Positions 1 through 8,318 are shown, counted from the stretch's first letter. The stretch is 21,559 nt of DNA from Clostridiales bacterium (GCA_004555205.1 SFIY01000026.1:1-21559); one strand, 5' to 3'. Program-made: numbers and translations. The notes: generated from the sequence alone by a model not told the origin.

Positions 1-590
1 GGTGCTATGCACCCAGCCGGGAGCATAGCGCCGTTTGTTGTCAGCAGCCCGTTTCACGGTCTGCGTGTAGTTCCTTGTAAACTGACCTAAATGGAATTGC
101 AAATATCACATCGTATTTGCGCCGAAATATCGGCGCAAAGTATTTTTCGGTGAGAAGCGCAGAGAGATAGGGAAAATACTGCGGCAGTTGTGCGAATGGA
201 AAAAGGTGACGATCGTAGAGGCGGAAGTATGCCCGGATCATATACACATGCTCCTTGAGATCCCACCCAAAATCGCGGTTTCGAGCTTTGTGGGATACCT
301 GAAAGGCAAAAGCTCGCTGATGATCTACGAACAGTTTCCAAATTTAAAGTACAAGTACAGAAACCGCGAATTTTGGTGTCGCGGCTACTATGTGGATACC
401 GTGGGCAAGAATGCAAAGAAAATTGAAGAATACATCCGAAATCAGTTAGAGGAGGATAGGATGGGAGAACAGCTGACAATGGGCAACTTCTAAGCCCGTT
501 TACGGGCAGCTGGTAGCAAACCTATGCAAATGTCAGACCGTACCAACGCCGCATGAGGCGTGGCTGGTAACATAGGGCTTCGCCCGTAAA
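1..590 (+). mobile_element. IS200/IS605-family insertion sequence, left boundary uncertain
   Basis: A single-gene element with a Y1 HUH-type transposase frame and no accompanying tnpB. Possible end hairpins are visible. At 4-29, GCTATGC pairs with GCATAGC and an inner CCC pairs with GGG. At 541-569, TACCA-ACGCC pairs with GGCGT and TGGTA with a three-base bulge. A short hairpin at 494-507 directly follows the stop codon, and another lies at 575-585. Elements of this family carry subterminal hairpins rather than terminal inverted repeats, which fits. The exact cleavage sites cannot be placed, and the left tip may lie outside the window. The right limit given is the end of the last hairpin. Confidence 0.7.
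86..493 (+). pseudogene. tnpA: IS200-type TnpA transposase, 5' end broken by a probable frameshift
   Basis: Translation from 86 gives PKWNCKYHIVFAPKYRRK, the conserved N-terminal strand of IS200-type TnpA. The frame continues to a TAA at 491-493, about 135 residues and close to full length. The metal-binding HUH motif (HIH) lies at 239-247 in the context CPDHIHML, and the helix with the expected catalytic tyrosine is seen in EEYIRNQ near the end. The frame has a TGA at 83-85 and no usable start codon before the conserved strand. A different frame, open from an ATG at 7, reads through CKLT up to base 87, so a one-base indel near 87-88 would rejoin the two. The first in-frame ATG is 188, which would remove a conserved strand. 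I therefore call it a recently broken transposase. Programmed frameshifting or an unusual start remains possible. Confidence 0.72.
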
Positions 591-597
591 AGAAATA

Positions 598-616
598 CCC
601 CCGGCTTCGCCGGGGG
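598..616 (-). terminator. Rho-independent terminator of the ptb-aminotransferase operon
   Basis: CCCCCGGC and GCCGGGGG pair around a TTC loop. On the minus strand the hairpin is followed by TATTTCTTTT. It lies 18 bp past the aminotransferase stop. The other side is AT-rich too (ATATTTATT), so it may also stop transcripts leaving the insertion sequence. The remainder of 494-634 holds only insertion-sequence end hairpins. Confidence 0.8.
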
Positions 617-634
617 ATATTTATTATGTAATTC

Positions 635-1825
635 TTACTTGTAGGACTCGATCATGGCCTTGAAAGCAGGCAGGGAGCGCTTAATCATGTCGTTGGCGAC
701 ACAGTAGCTCAGGCGGAAGAAGCCGGGGCAGCCGAAACCGTCAGCAGGAACGACCAGCAGGTTGTGCTCCAGCTTTGCCTTCTCGGAGAAAGCGTTGGCG
801 TCACCGTTGGGGGCCTTCACGAACAGATAGAAAGCACCGTCGGGCTTGGCGCACTCATAACCCATTTCGGTCAGTGCGTTATACAGCAGGTTGCGGTTCT
901 CATCGTAAGCCACCAGGTCGGGGCGCTCCTCGGCGCAGCGCTCAATGACCATCTGCAGCAGCGTGGGCGGGCAGACATGACCCATAATACGGGCAGCGCC
1001 GGAAACGGCAGCATAGACGGCATCGCTGTCATCTGCGAAGCCGGGAACATACACATAACCGATACGCTCGCCGGGCAGGGACAGGGACTTGGAATAGGAA
1101 TAGCAGACGATGGTGTTCTTATACAGGCAGGGGATGAAGGGGACCTTCACGCCGCCGTACACCAGCTCACGGTAGGGCTCGTCAGCGATGATATAGATGG
1201 GATGACCGTACTCGGCGCTCTTGCGCTCCAGCAGGGCGGCCAGACCCTTCAGGGTCTCCTCGGTATACACGACGCCGGAGGGGTTGTTGGGGGAGTTGAC
1301 GATGATGGCCTGAGTGTTCTTGGTAATGCGCTCTTCCACGGCGTCCAGATGGATCTGGAATGCCTTGGTATCGGCGGGAACGACCACCAGCTTACCGCCG
1401 TTGGCGGTGACGAAGGGACGGTACTCAGGGAAGAAGGGGGCGATAGCCATGATCTCGCTGTCACTATCCACGATCATTGCCTTGATAATGGAGATCAGAG
1501 CAGGTGCGGCACCGCAGGTGAAGAACAGCTCGCTGGCCTTCACATCCAGACCGAAGCGCTTGCTCAGGTCGGCGGCAACGGCGTTGCGGCAGCCTTCAAA
1601 GCCGGGGGCCATGGAATAGCCGTGCAGCTTGATGGAGTCCACGGTGTCAACGATCTCGTGGATGGACTGGTTGACCTTGGCAGGAGCGGGGATGCTGGGG
1701 TTGCCCAGAGAGTAGTCATACACATTTTCGGGGCCCACTACAGCGGCCTGCTGCAGACCGTAGGCAAACAGCTGGCGAATGACAGAGGGGGCGGTACCCA
1801 GGTGATAGAACTCTTGATTAACCAT
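635..1825 (-). CDS. Pyridoxal-phosphate-dependent aminotransferase, class I/II
   Basis: 396 residues of a fold-type I aminotransferase, cytoplasmic. Visible family landmarks are SPNNPSG (178-184), DEPY (215-218, the Asp that contacts the cofactor nitrogen), SYSKSLSLPGERIGY with Lys246 as the Schiff-base lysine, and FFRLSY with Arg371 as the likely substrate-carboxylate arginine. The enzyme should move an amino group between an amino acid and a 2-oxoacid. The substrate cannot be read from sequence: aspartate, aromatic and branched-chain enzymes share these motifs. An AGGAG ribosome site precedes the ATG. The gene lies 46 bp downstream of the phosphotransacylase gene and ends at a terminator, so it is probably the second gene of that operon. 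Together with the 2-oxoacid oxidoreductase at 11488-14075 it could feed amino-acid fermentation (inference). Confidence 0.9.
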   Translation of the reverse strand: MVNQEFYHLGTAPSVIRQLFAYGLQQAAVVGPENVYDYSLGNPSIPAPAKVNQSIHEIVDTVDSIKLHGYSMAPGFEGCRNAVAADLSKRFGLDVKASELFFTCGAAPALISIIKAMIVDSDSEIMAIAPFFPEYRPFVTANGGKLVVVPADTKAFQIHLDAVEERITKNTQAIIVNSPNNPSGVVYTEETLKGLAALLERKSAEYGHPIYIIADEPYRELVYGGVKVPFIPCLYKNTIVCYSYSKSLSLPGERIGYVYVPGFADDSDAVYAAVSGAARIMGHVCPPTLLQMVIERCAEERPDLVAYDENRNLLYNALTEMGYECAKPDGAFYLFVKAPNGDANAFSEKAKLEHNLLVVPADGFGCPGFFRLSYCVANDMIKRSLPAFKAMIESYK

Positions 1826-1871
1826 AATACAATCTCCTTTTTATTTTATAATTTAAATTTATGAATGACAA

Positions 1872-2786
1872 TCAGTTCAGATTCATGCGTGCGGCCAAAA
1901 CGCTGCCGGCTGCAATGGAAGCCAGCTTGGAATAGGCGCTGTCAGCACGGGACACCAAAACGATGGGCACCTTGGCGCCGAGAATGATACCGGCGTTCTT
2001 GGCGTTGCCGAACAGGGAGGCGGCTTTGCCGATACCGTTACCTACCTCGTAGTTGGGTACCATCAGAATATCGGCCTTACCGGCGCCGGGTGCGGAATAA
2101 TGCTTATGGTGGCAGGCCTCCTCGCTGATGGCAAGGTCCAAAGCCACGGGGCCGCAGACATTCATGTTGTACTTGCTCCAGCGATCGGTCATCTTGCTGA
2201 GCAGATCGGCGTCCACCGTGGACTGAATCTTGGGATTGACCTGCTCGGCGCCGCAGATGCAGGCGGCGTTGATCTCTTCATAACCCAGCGCCTGCAGTAC
2301 CATGGCGGCATTTTCCAGGATCTCCGCCTTTTTATCCAGATCGGGGAAAGTGTTCACGCCGCCGTCGGTCAGAATCAGCATCCGGCCCAGAGCGGGAATT
2401 TCATAGAACATACAATGGGTGGTCAGGTGGGCGGTGCGCAGACCGCACTCTTTATTAAACACCGCGCGCATCAGATCGGCAGTGCCCAAAATGCCCTTCA
2501 TCAGGAAATTGGCCTTGCCCTGGGCACAAAGTGCCACGGCCTTGGCCGCGCAATCCTGATCGGTATCGCCGGCGATGATCTCGTAAGCGGCGGGGTCTTC
2601 ACCCAGCTTGGCCAGCATGGCGCTGATCTCCTCCACATGGCCCACCAGAATGGGCGTGGCGATCCCCTCCTTGCGGGCTTCTACCACCGCTTCGATGACC
2701 GGCTCATCGTGGGCGGCGGCCACGGCAATCACACCGGTAGTGCCTTGCTTGGCGGCCTCCAGAATGCCATCAATTGTACAAATCAT
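1872..2786 (-). CDS. ptb: Phosphate butyryltransferase/acetyltransferase family protein
   Basis: 304 residues, the usual length for Ptb. The PTA_PTB fold is recognisable from FLMKGILGT (94-102), GPVALDLAIS (212-221), the ADILMVPNYEVGNG stretch (238-251) and LVSRADS (277-283). Ptb enzymes convert acyl-CoA plus phosphate to acyl-phosphate and CoA in the cytoplasm, and an acyl kinase then makes ATP. No butyrate kinase gene is adjacent, which is unusual because ptb and buk are often paired. A longer open frame extends to 3017, but ATG 2786 is chosen because GGAGGAGG lies just upstream of it and a near-consensus promoter (2850-2878) sits inside the longer frame. Substrate (butyryl, isobutyryl or another acyl group) is uncertain, and a phosphate acetyltransferase role cannot be excluded. 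Confidence 0.87.
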   Translation of the reverse strand: MICTIDGILEAAKQGTTGVIAVAAAHDEPVIEAVVEARKEGIATPILVGHVEEISAMLAKLGEDPAAYEIIAGDTDQDCAAKAVALCAQGKANFLMKGILGTADLMRAVFNKECGLRTAHLTTHCMFYEIPALGRMLILTDGGVNTFPDLDKKAEILENAAMVLQALGYEEINAACICGAEQVNPKIQSTVDADLLSKMTDRWSKYNMNVCGPVALDLAISEEACHHKHYSAPGAGKADILMVPNYEVGNGIGKAASLFGNAKNAGIILGAKVPIVLVSRADSAYSKLASIAAGSVLAARMNLN

Positions 2787-2849
2787 AAAAAATATGCCTC
2801 CTCCGTCTATTTTTGCGAAAATGCACAATTCCTTTTGCTTATAGATAGT

Positions 2850-2878
2850 ATTATACAACGTAATAATCAAATCGTCAA
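2850..2878 (-). promoter_or_regulatory. Sigma-A-type promoter of ptb
   Basis: On the minus strand TTGACG (2878-2873), a 17-base spacer and a perfect TATAAT (2855-2850). The start of transcription would be near 2843, giving a leader of about 57 bases. No riboswitch-like fold was recognised in that leader. Confidence 0.85.
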
Positions 2879-2923
2879 CAAAATCGGTGAATGATTCAAT
2901 AAAAATTTTTCTGTGAAATGGGG

Positions 2924-2952
2924 TTGACGCGAAATGAGGCAAAGGGTACACT
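2924..2952 (+). promoter_or_regulatory. Promoter of the YkvI-type gene, with AATGAGG repeats
   Basis: TTGACG at 2924-2929, a 17-base spacer and TACACT at 2947-2952. The heptamer AATGAGG occurs at 2933-2939 (inside the spacer), 2954-2960 (near the expected transcription start) and 2973-2979 (overlapping the ribosome site). Spacings are 21 and 19 bases, about two helical turns each, which could suit an operator. The promoter diverges from the ptb promoter. Confidence 0.75.
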
Positions 2953-2986
2953 GAATGAGGCAGATTAGTCCAAATGAGGTGAGTCA

Positions 2987-4066
2987 TTGAAAGAGTTGAA
3001 AGCGATACCGCTTGCATTTACCTATGCAGGCTGTTTTTTAGGGGCCGGTTATGTGTCCGGACAGGAGCTGTGGCAGTTTTTCGGCTCCTTCGGCAACTGG
3101 GGATATGTGGGATTTGTGATCGCGATCGGCCTGTTTGTGATGTTGGGGATCATGTTGATTCGCCTGACACAGATGACAGGCTGTGAGGCGGTGGATCGGC
3201 TGTTGGTGCCATGGGATATACCCTGGCTGCGGACGGCTGCGGGACTGATTATGGCGGGAATGCTGCTGTGCACAACGGTGATTATGACGGCCGGTGTGGC
3301 GGCACTGTTACACCAGCTCTTTGCCGTTCCTGCATGGCTGGGCGGATTGGCTTTTGCCGCGGCGGTGGTACTGATCACCCTGTTGGGGATCAGCGGCATG
3401 ATCCGGACGTTTGCTATGCTGATCCCCATTTTGGTGGGAGCCACCATTTTGTTTGCGGTAATAGCATTTTGTCAATTCGATTTGCACAACATCTTCCGTT
3501 TGACCAATACGAATACCAACCCTTTGACACCGAACTGGCTGATTGCGGCGCTGACATTTGTGTCCTATAATTTCCTGGGCGGTATCGGTATTATGACACC
3601 GGTGGGAAAACTGGTGAAGCAAGAAAAGACCGTATATGCCGGCATGATTTTATCCGGCCTTCTGCTGACAGGCGTGGCGTTTTCCGTACTGGGTTCTCTG
3701 GCTATTTTCCCCCCGGCAACAGAAGCGGAGCTGCCGATGGTGGCACTGGCAAGCCAACTCAACCCCATTTTAGGCGGCTGCTACGGGCTGATGATGCTGA
3801 TTGCCATGTTCTGCAATTCCTTAGGCTCTTTGGTGGCATTGACGACCTATATGGAGCAGAAGAAACCAAACTTGATGAAGAAGAAAAAGACGGTTTGCCT
3901 GGCATTGGGTGTGTTTATCTGGGCCGGCAGCCTGATAGGCTTCGGCGACCTGGTGGGCACGGTTTTTCCGTTTTTCGGGTACATCAGCGTGGTCTACATG
4001 GTGGGTTTGACGGTACACTTTGTGCGTGAAAAGAAAAAGGGCAATGAAAAAATTCCGGAAGCATGA
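2987..4066 (+). CDS. YkvI-family integral membrane protein (APC-superfamily-like)
   Basis: 359 residues, strongly hydrophobic, with about ten predicted membrane spans and a short basic cytoplasmic end (REKKKGNEK). The N-terminus, FTYAGCFLGAGYVSGQELWQ, carries the glycine-broken first helix with G-A-G-Y/F-x-S-G-Q-E that I associate with the YkvI family. These proteins resemble amino-acid/sodium symporters, but no substrate is established to my knowledge. The start is a TTG at 2987 with GAGGTGAG a few bases upstream; no ATG gives a better fit. It is transcribed alone from its own promoter, and the stop codon TGA lies inside the loop of its terminator hairpin. Its position opposite amino-acid metabolism genes makes an amino-acid or organic-acid substrate possible, but that is only inference. 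Confidence 0.8.
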   Translation: MKELKAIPLAFTYAGCFLGAGYVSGQELWQFFGSFGNWGYVGFVIAIGLFVMLGIMLIRLTQMTGCEAVDRLLVPWDIPWLRTAAGLIMAGMLLCTTVIMTAGVAALLHQLFAVPAWLGGLAFAAAVVLITLLGISGMIRTFAMLIPILVGATILFAVIAFCQFDLHNIFRLTNTNTNPLTPNWLIAALTFVSYNFLGGIGIMTPVGKLVKQEKTVYAGMILSGLLLTGVAFSVLGSLAIFPPATEAELPMVALASQLNPILGGCYGLMMLIAMFCNSLGSLVALTTYMEQKKPNLMKKKKTVCLALGVFIWAGSLIGFGDLVGTVFPFFGYISVVYMVGLTVHFVREKKKGNEKIPEA

Positions 4067-4082
4067 GCTTCCGGAATTTTTT
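4047..4082. terminator. Bidirectional terminator between the YkvI-type gene and glutamine synthetase
   Basis: AAAAAATTCCGGAAGC pairs perfectly with GCTTCCGGAATTTTTT around the loop ATGA. Runs of A on one side and T on the other allow it to act for both convergent genes. It overlaps the last codons of the plus-strand gene. Confidence 0.9.
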
Positions 4083-4084
4083 TC

Positions 4085-6181
4085 TTACACAGAGAACAGT
4101 ATATCGGCATAGGTGGGATAGGGCCAGTAGGAAGCGCCGGTGAGGGATTCCAGCTCGCCGATCACGCTGCCGGCCTTCCTGACACGGGAAAAGATCTCAT
4201 CACGGGAATAGCTCGCGGAGCGGATGTCGCCGACGATGGCGGGCGCGTGATCCAGTGCATCCTGCAGCTCATTGCACAGCTCGTACAGACTGTCCGTCAA
4301 GACGGTCAAACGCTGCAGCGTGCTGTGCTCCGCATTTGCCGAACCGACAATTTCACGCTTGCGGAAGATGGTCTTGGAAAGAGCGTCGGAATAGGCGAAC
4401 ACAGCCGGCAGAATGTGGCGGCGGGACATATCCAGCAGGGTATTGGCCTCAATGGAATTGACCTTGCAGTAGTTTTCCAGATGGATCTCATAACGGGCGT
4501 GCATTTCCGCCTCGGAGAGAATGCCGTATTTGGAAAACAGCGCAATATTTTTCTCGCTGATGTAGGCGGGCATACAATCCACCGTGTCATGCAGGTTGCT
4601 CAGACCGCGGCGCTCTGCTTCCTCCACCCAGGCGTCGTCATAGCCGTTGCCGTTAAAGATGATACGCTGATGATCGCGGAAGGTGTCATGCAGGAGCCTT
4701 TGCAGCGCGCTCTGGAAATCGTCTGCCTGCTCCAGAATATCGGCAAATTGATGCAGCTGCTCGATCATAATGGTGTTGAGCACCACATTGGGACTGGCGA
4801 TGGACTGGGAAGAGCCCAGCATACGGAACTCAAACTTATTGCCGGTAAAGGCGAGGGGAGAGGTGCGGTTGCGGTCCGTGGTATCCTGCGGGATTTCAGG
4901 CAGGGTGTCCACGCCGATTTCCAGCTTCTTTTTCGTCACATCCACATACTTGGTGCCGCTGATAATGGACTCGAGAATCGCAGTCAGCTCATCGCCCAAA
5001 AAGACGGACACCACGGCGGGAGGCGCTTCGTTGCCGCCCAGACGGTGGTCATTGCCGGGATAGGATACGCAGCAGCGCAGCATATCCTGATATTCGTCCA
5101 CGCCCTTGATAAAGGCTGCCAGAAACAGCAAAAACTGCGCATTCTGGCTGGGCGTCTTGCCGGGCTTGAGCAGATTCTCGCCGGTATCGGTGGCCAGGGA
5201 CCAGTTATCGTGCTTGCCGCTGCCGTTGACGCCGGCAAAGGGTTTTTCATGGAGCAGGCAGACCAGATTATGGCGGTCGGCCACCTTCTTCAAAAACTCC
5301 ATGGTCAACTGGTTATGATCGCAGGCGGTATTGGCGTCGGTATACACCGGAGCAATTTCGTGCTGGGCAGGCGCCACCTCGTTATGCTCCGTTTTCGCCA
5401 GTACGCCAACCTTCCACAGCTCCTCGTCAAGCTCGTGCATGAAGGCGGCCACACGGGGCTTAATAGCGCCGTAATAGTGGTCGTCCAGCTCCTGACCCTT
5501 GGGAGGCTTGGCGCCGAACAGCGTGCGTCCGCACAGCATCAGATCCTCACGCCGCTTATACATTTCCTTGTCGATGAGGAAATACTCCTGCTCCGGTCCG
5601 ACCTGAGGAGTAACATGCTGCGCTTCGGTGTTGCCGAACAGACGCAGAATACGGATGCACTCCTTATCCAGCAGGTACATGGAGCGCAGCAGCGGCGTCT
5701 TTTTGTCCAGGGTTTCACCGCCGTAAGAGCAGAAAATGGTGGGGATATAGAGCGTTTTGTCCTTGACAAAAGCGTAGGAAGTGGGGTCCCAGGCAGTGTA
5801 GCCGCGGGCTTCAAAGGTGGCACGCAGACCGCCGGAGGGGAAGCTGGAAGCATCTGCTTCACCGCGGGATAATTCCTTGCCGCTCAGCTCCATGATGATC
5901 TTATCGCGGTTGACGGGAGAGATGAAACTGTCGTGCTTCTCGGCGGTAATGCCGGTCATCGGCTGGAACCAATGGGTATAGTGCGTGGCGCCCATTTCAA
6001 TGGCCCAGTCTTTCATGGCATTGGCAATTTCGGATGCAATGGAGCGATCCAATGAAGTGCCGTGAATCAAGCATTGCTGCCAGGCATCATAGACGGCTGC
6101 GGGCAGACGCTGACGCATTTTCTGTTCGTTAAACACCATGCTGCCAAACAGTTCGGGAATGTTCTTGATTGTCTTGTTCAT
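4085..6181 (-). CDS. glnN: Glutamine synthetase type III
   Basis: 698 residues, matching the roughly 700-residue GSIII class rather than the 440-470 residues of GSI. It makes glutamine from glutamate, ammonia and ATP in the cytoplasm, as a large oligomer in this class. Visible are the GSIII-type N-terminal region (IPELFGSMVFNE near residue 8, THWFQPMTG at 69-77), EQEYFLID (197-204), NGSGKHDNWS (319-328), GNDHRLGGNEAPPA (376-389) and NRTSPLAFTGNKFEFRMLGS (438-457). ATG 6181 is preferred over the longer open frame to 6385 because AAGGAG precedes it and the extension would run into the spoIIM-family gene. It is the third gene of the gltX operon, 32 bp after the spoIIM-family stop, and it ends at a terminator. 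Pairing with gltX suggests shared glutamate supply. No upstream riboswitch was seen. Confidence 0.95.
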   Translation of the reverse strand: MNKTIKNIPELFGSMVFNEQKMRQRLPAAVYDAWQQCLIHGTSLDRSIASEIANAMKDWAIEMGATHYTHWFQPMTGITAEKHDSFISPVNRDKIIMELSGKELSRGEADASSFPSGGLRATFEARGYTAWDPTSYAFVKDKTLYIPTIFCSYGGETLDKKTPLLRSMYLLDKECIRILRLFGNTEAQHVTPQVGPEQEYFLIDKEMYKRREDLMLCGRTLFGAKPPKGQELDDHYYGAIKPRVAAFMHELDEELWKVGVLAKTEHNEVAPAQHEIAPVYTDANTACDHNQLTMEFLKKVADRHNLVCLLHEKPFAGVNGSGKHDNWSLATDTGENLLKPGKTPSQNAQFLLFLAAFIKGVDEYQDMLRCCVSYPGNDHRLGGNEAPPAVVSVFLGDELTAILESIISGTKYVDVTKKKLEIGVDTLPEIPQDTTDRNRTSPLAFTGNKFEFRMLGSSQSIASPNVVLNTIMIEQLHQFADILEQADDFQSALQRLLHDTFRDHQRIIFNGNGYDDAWVEEAERRGLSNLHDTVDCMPAYISEKNIALFSKYGILSEAEMHARYEIHLENYCKVNSIEANTLLDMSRRHILPAVFAYSDALSKTIFRKREIVGSANAEHSTLQRLTVLTDSLYELCNELQDALDHAPAIVGDIRSASYSRDEIFSRVRKAGSVIGELESLTGASYWPYPTYADILFSV

Positions 6182-6213
6182 TGTAAGCTCCTTTCGCCGC
6201 CGATGCGGCCGTT

Positions 6214-6834
6214 TTATAGGAATAAATTCAAAATACGCGGTGTAATATACGCTTCTACAAAGGCTGCCGCCAGAAGCAGGGGAGCAACCTGGAAGGCAAT
6301 GACACGCATAATTTGCTTTACGGTCTCGCCCACAATGTTGTTTTTCTTTTCCTTGCTGCGGATGCTTTCCGTGATACAGCGGCATAGGTACAGACCGCAG
6401 CTGAGAGAAATGACGAGGGCGGGCAGCTCAAAAATACCGTGGGGCAGGATACCGGCCAAATAGGCCAACAGGGAAAAACCATTATGGACATAGTAGGCGG
6501 CAAACAGGCCCAGGAGAACGGAATTGAGACCGAGAGAAAGGGCAGGCAGGCGGATGAAGGGAATAAATCCGTAGCAGATAGACACGATCATCGCCCGCAT
6601 ATTATTGGCGAAGAGCATCATGGCGCTGATGGAGCCGTCCGCCTCCTGCACGCCCAGATCTGCCAGTTGTTGGATAAACTGCTCCACCATGTTATTTGCC
6701 AAATCAGGCATAAAGAATCCGGCAAAGAAACTGATCAAAACCAACGCACCGAAAGCCACGGTTGTCATGATCAGATCGTGACGGAAATCGCTGCTGTAAA
6801 ACTGCCGCAGCGCAGCATACTGTCGCTTCAACAT
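6214..6834 (-). CDS. SpoIIM-family (DUF95) integral membrane protein
   Basis: 206 residues with about five hydrophobic spans. The family signature LPHGIFELPAL is at 130-140 and FANNMRAMI at 75-83, with a charged stretch (SIRSKEKKNN, 157-166) before the last span. SpoIIM of Bacillus is part of the SpoIIDMP complex that drives peptidoglycan remodelling during engulfment, but many family members occur in non-sporulating contexts. The placement between gltX and glutamine synthetase is not a sporulation locus, so the function here is open. The start ATG (6834-6832) lies inside the end of gltX: ATG, two bases and then the gltX stop TGA, a 7-base overlap that implies translational coupling. No strong independent ribosome site is visible. 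Confidence 0.88.
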   Translation of the reverse strand: MLKRQYAALRQFYSSDFRHDLIMTTVAFGALVLISFFAGFFMPDLANNMVEQFIQQLADLGVQEADGSISAMMLFANNMRAMIVSICYGFIPFIRLPALSLGLNSVLLGLFAAYYVHNGFSLLAYLAGILPHGIFELPALVISLSCGLYLCRCITESIRSKEKKNNIVGETVKQIMRVIAFQVAPLLLAAAFVEAYITPRILNLFL

Positions 6835-8312
6835 GAGGCGAGCATGGCCATGCCGGCTTTCAGGCGGCGAATGGTTTCGTCCTTACCGAGAATGTGGCAG
6901 ATCTCCACGGCGCCGCCGGGCGTAACCGGCTTGCCGGCTGCGGCAATGCGTACAGGCCACATCAGCGTGGCGTTCTTAACCTCCAGCCTGGCGGCCAGAT
7001 CAATCAGTCCGTCGTGGATATTTTCCACCGTCCACTCATCCAGCGCCTCCAGCATGGGCACGGCGGCCTCCAGCATTTTCAGGGAAATCTGAGGATCGGT
7101 TTTGGATTTTTTGTTGGTGTAGAACGACACATCGTATGCCGGCAGCGCGTCGAAAAAATCCACCTTTTCGGGAATGTCGGTCAGACGCTCGCAGCGTGCC
7201 TGCAGCAGTGCGGCAATGGCGGCCATGTCAAAATCACCCTTCACACTTTGGCGGATATAAGGCTCGGCAACCTTGCAAAATGCCTCGGCGGACAGATTGC
7301 GCAGATAGACAGCGTTGAAATGGTCCAGCTTCACGCGGTCAAAAATGGCAGGGGACTTGGAAATGCCGGTGATATCAAAGGCCTTGACCAGCTCCTCCAG
7401 CGAGAAAATTTCCTGCTCTGCCTGCTCACCCTTGGGGGACCAGCCCAACAGCGCCACATAGTTGAGCACAGCCTCCGTCAGATAGCCCTGTGCAATCAGA
7501 TCTTCATAGGAGGGATCGCCGTGACGCTTGGACATTTTGTTCTGGCTGTCGCGCATGACAGGGGAGCAATGGACATAGGTGGGAACCTCCCAACCGAAGG
7601 ATTCGTACAGCAGGTTATATTTGGGTGCCGAGGCAAGATATTCGCTGCCGCGCACCACATGGGTAATGCCCATCAGATGGTCGTCGATCACATTGGCAAA
7701 GTTATAGGTGGGCAGACCGTCGCGCTTTAACAGCACCTGGTCGTCCAGCGTGCTGTTTTCCACCGTGATGTCACCGAAAATGGCGTCATGGAAGGTGGTG
7801 GTTCCCTCGGTGGGGATCTTCTGGCGGATCACATAGGGCATACCGGCATCCAGCTTGGCCTGTACTTCCTCCATAGGCAGATCACGGCAGGGGTCGGCGG
7901 CGCGGTTGAACGCACCGGCATCCTCTTCCGACTCCGTCTTTTCGCAGAAACAGTAGTAAGCGCCGCCTTTTTCCACCAAAAGACGGGCATACTTACCGTA
8001 GGTGTCACGGCGCTCGGACTGAATATAGGGAGCCACGGGACCGCCCACATCGGGCCCCTCATCATGGTCAAGACCGCATTGCGCCATGGTGCGGTAGATC
8101 ACCTCCACAGCGCCGTCCACATAGCGGCCCTGATCGGTATCCTCAATGCGCAGAATGAATGTGCCGCCTGCAGCGCGGGCAATCAGCCAGGTATACAGCG
8201 CCGTGCGCAGATTGCCCACATGCATATAGCCGGTGGGAGAAGGCGCAAAACGCGTACGCACTTTACCGTGGGGGATTTTGGCTTCCATCTCCTCAAAATA
8301 GTTCCTATCCAT
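6828..8312 (-). CDS. gltX: Glutamyl-tRNA synthetase
   Basis: 494 residues, class I synthetase, cytoplasmic; it charges tRNA-Glu. The HIGH-type motif is HVGN (31-34) after RFAPSPTGYM, and KMSKR is at 259-263. A possible zinc-binding group is C121, C123 and C142. Two in-frame ATGs compete. ATG 8318 touches the AGGAGG directly, leaving no spacer. ATG 8312 lies six bases from it, so 8312 is preferred and the protein begins MDRNYFEE. It is the first gene of a three-gene operon with a strong promoter at 8363-8390. A discriminating or non-discriminating specificity (charging tRNA-Gln as well) cannot be told from what I can see. The adjacent glutamine synthetase makes that question relevant. Confidence 0.96.
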   Translation of the reverse strand: MDRNYFEEMEAKIPHGKVRTRFAPSPTGYMHVGNLRTALYTWLIARAAGGTFILRIEDTDQGRYVDGAVEVIYRTMAQCGLDHDEGPDVGGPVAPYIQSERRDTYGKYARLLVEKGGAYYCFCEKTESEEDAGAFNRAADPCRDLPMEEVQAKLDAGMPYVIRQKIPTEGTTTFHDAIFGDITVENSTLDDQVLLKRDGLPTYNFANVIDDHLMGITHVVRGSEYLASAPKYNLLYESFGWEVPTYVHCSPVMRDSQNKMSKRHGDPSYEDLIAQGYLTEAVLNYVALLGWSPKGEQAEQEIFSLEELVKAFDITGISKSPAIFDRVKLDHFNAVYLRNLSAEAFCKVAEPYIRQSVKGDFDMAAIAALLQARCERLTDIPEKVDFFDALPAYDVSFYTNKKSKTDPQISLKMLEAAVPMLEALDEWTVENIHDGLIDLAARLEVKNATLMWPVRIAAAGKPVTPGGAVEICHILGKDETIRRLKAGMAMLASC

Positions 8313-8318
8313 CGACAT

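Noticed and set aside
87..479. 130-codon minus-strand frame across the transposase
   Set aside because: Antisense to the conserved transposase frame and without family resemblance.
764..1864. 366-codon plus-strand open frame opposite the aminotransferase
   Set aside because: Antisense shadow produced by codon bias; no motif, promoter or ribosome site.
4247..5872. 541-codon plus-strand open frame inside glutamine synthetase
   Set aside because: Antisense shadow of a confidently identified gene, with a low-complexity hydrophobic and Gly/Gln/His-rich translation.
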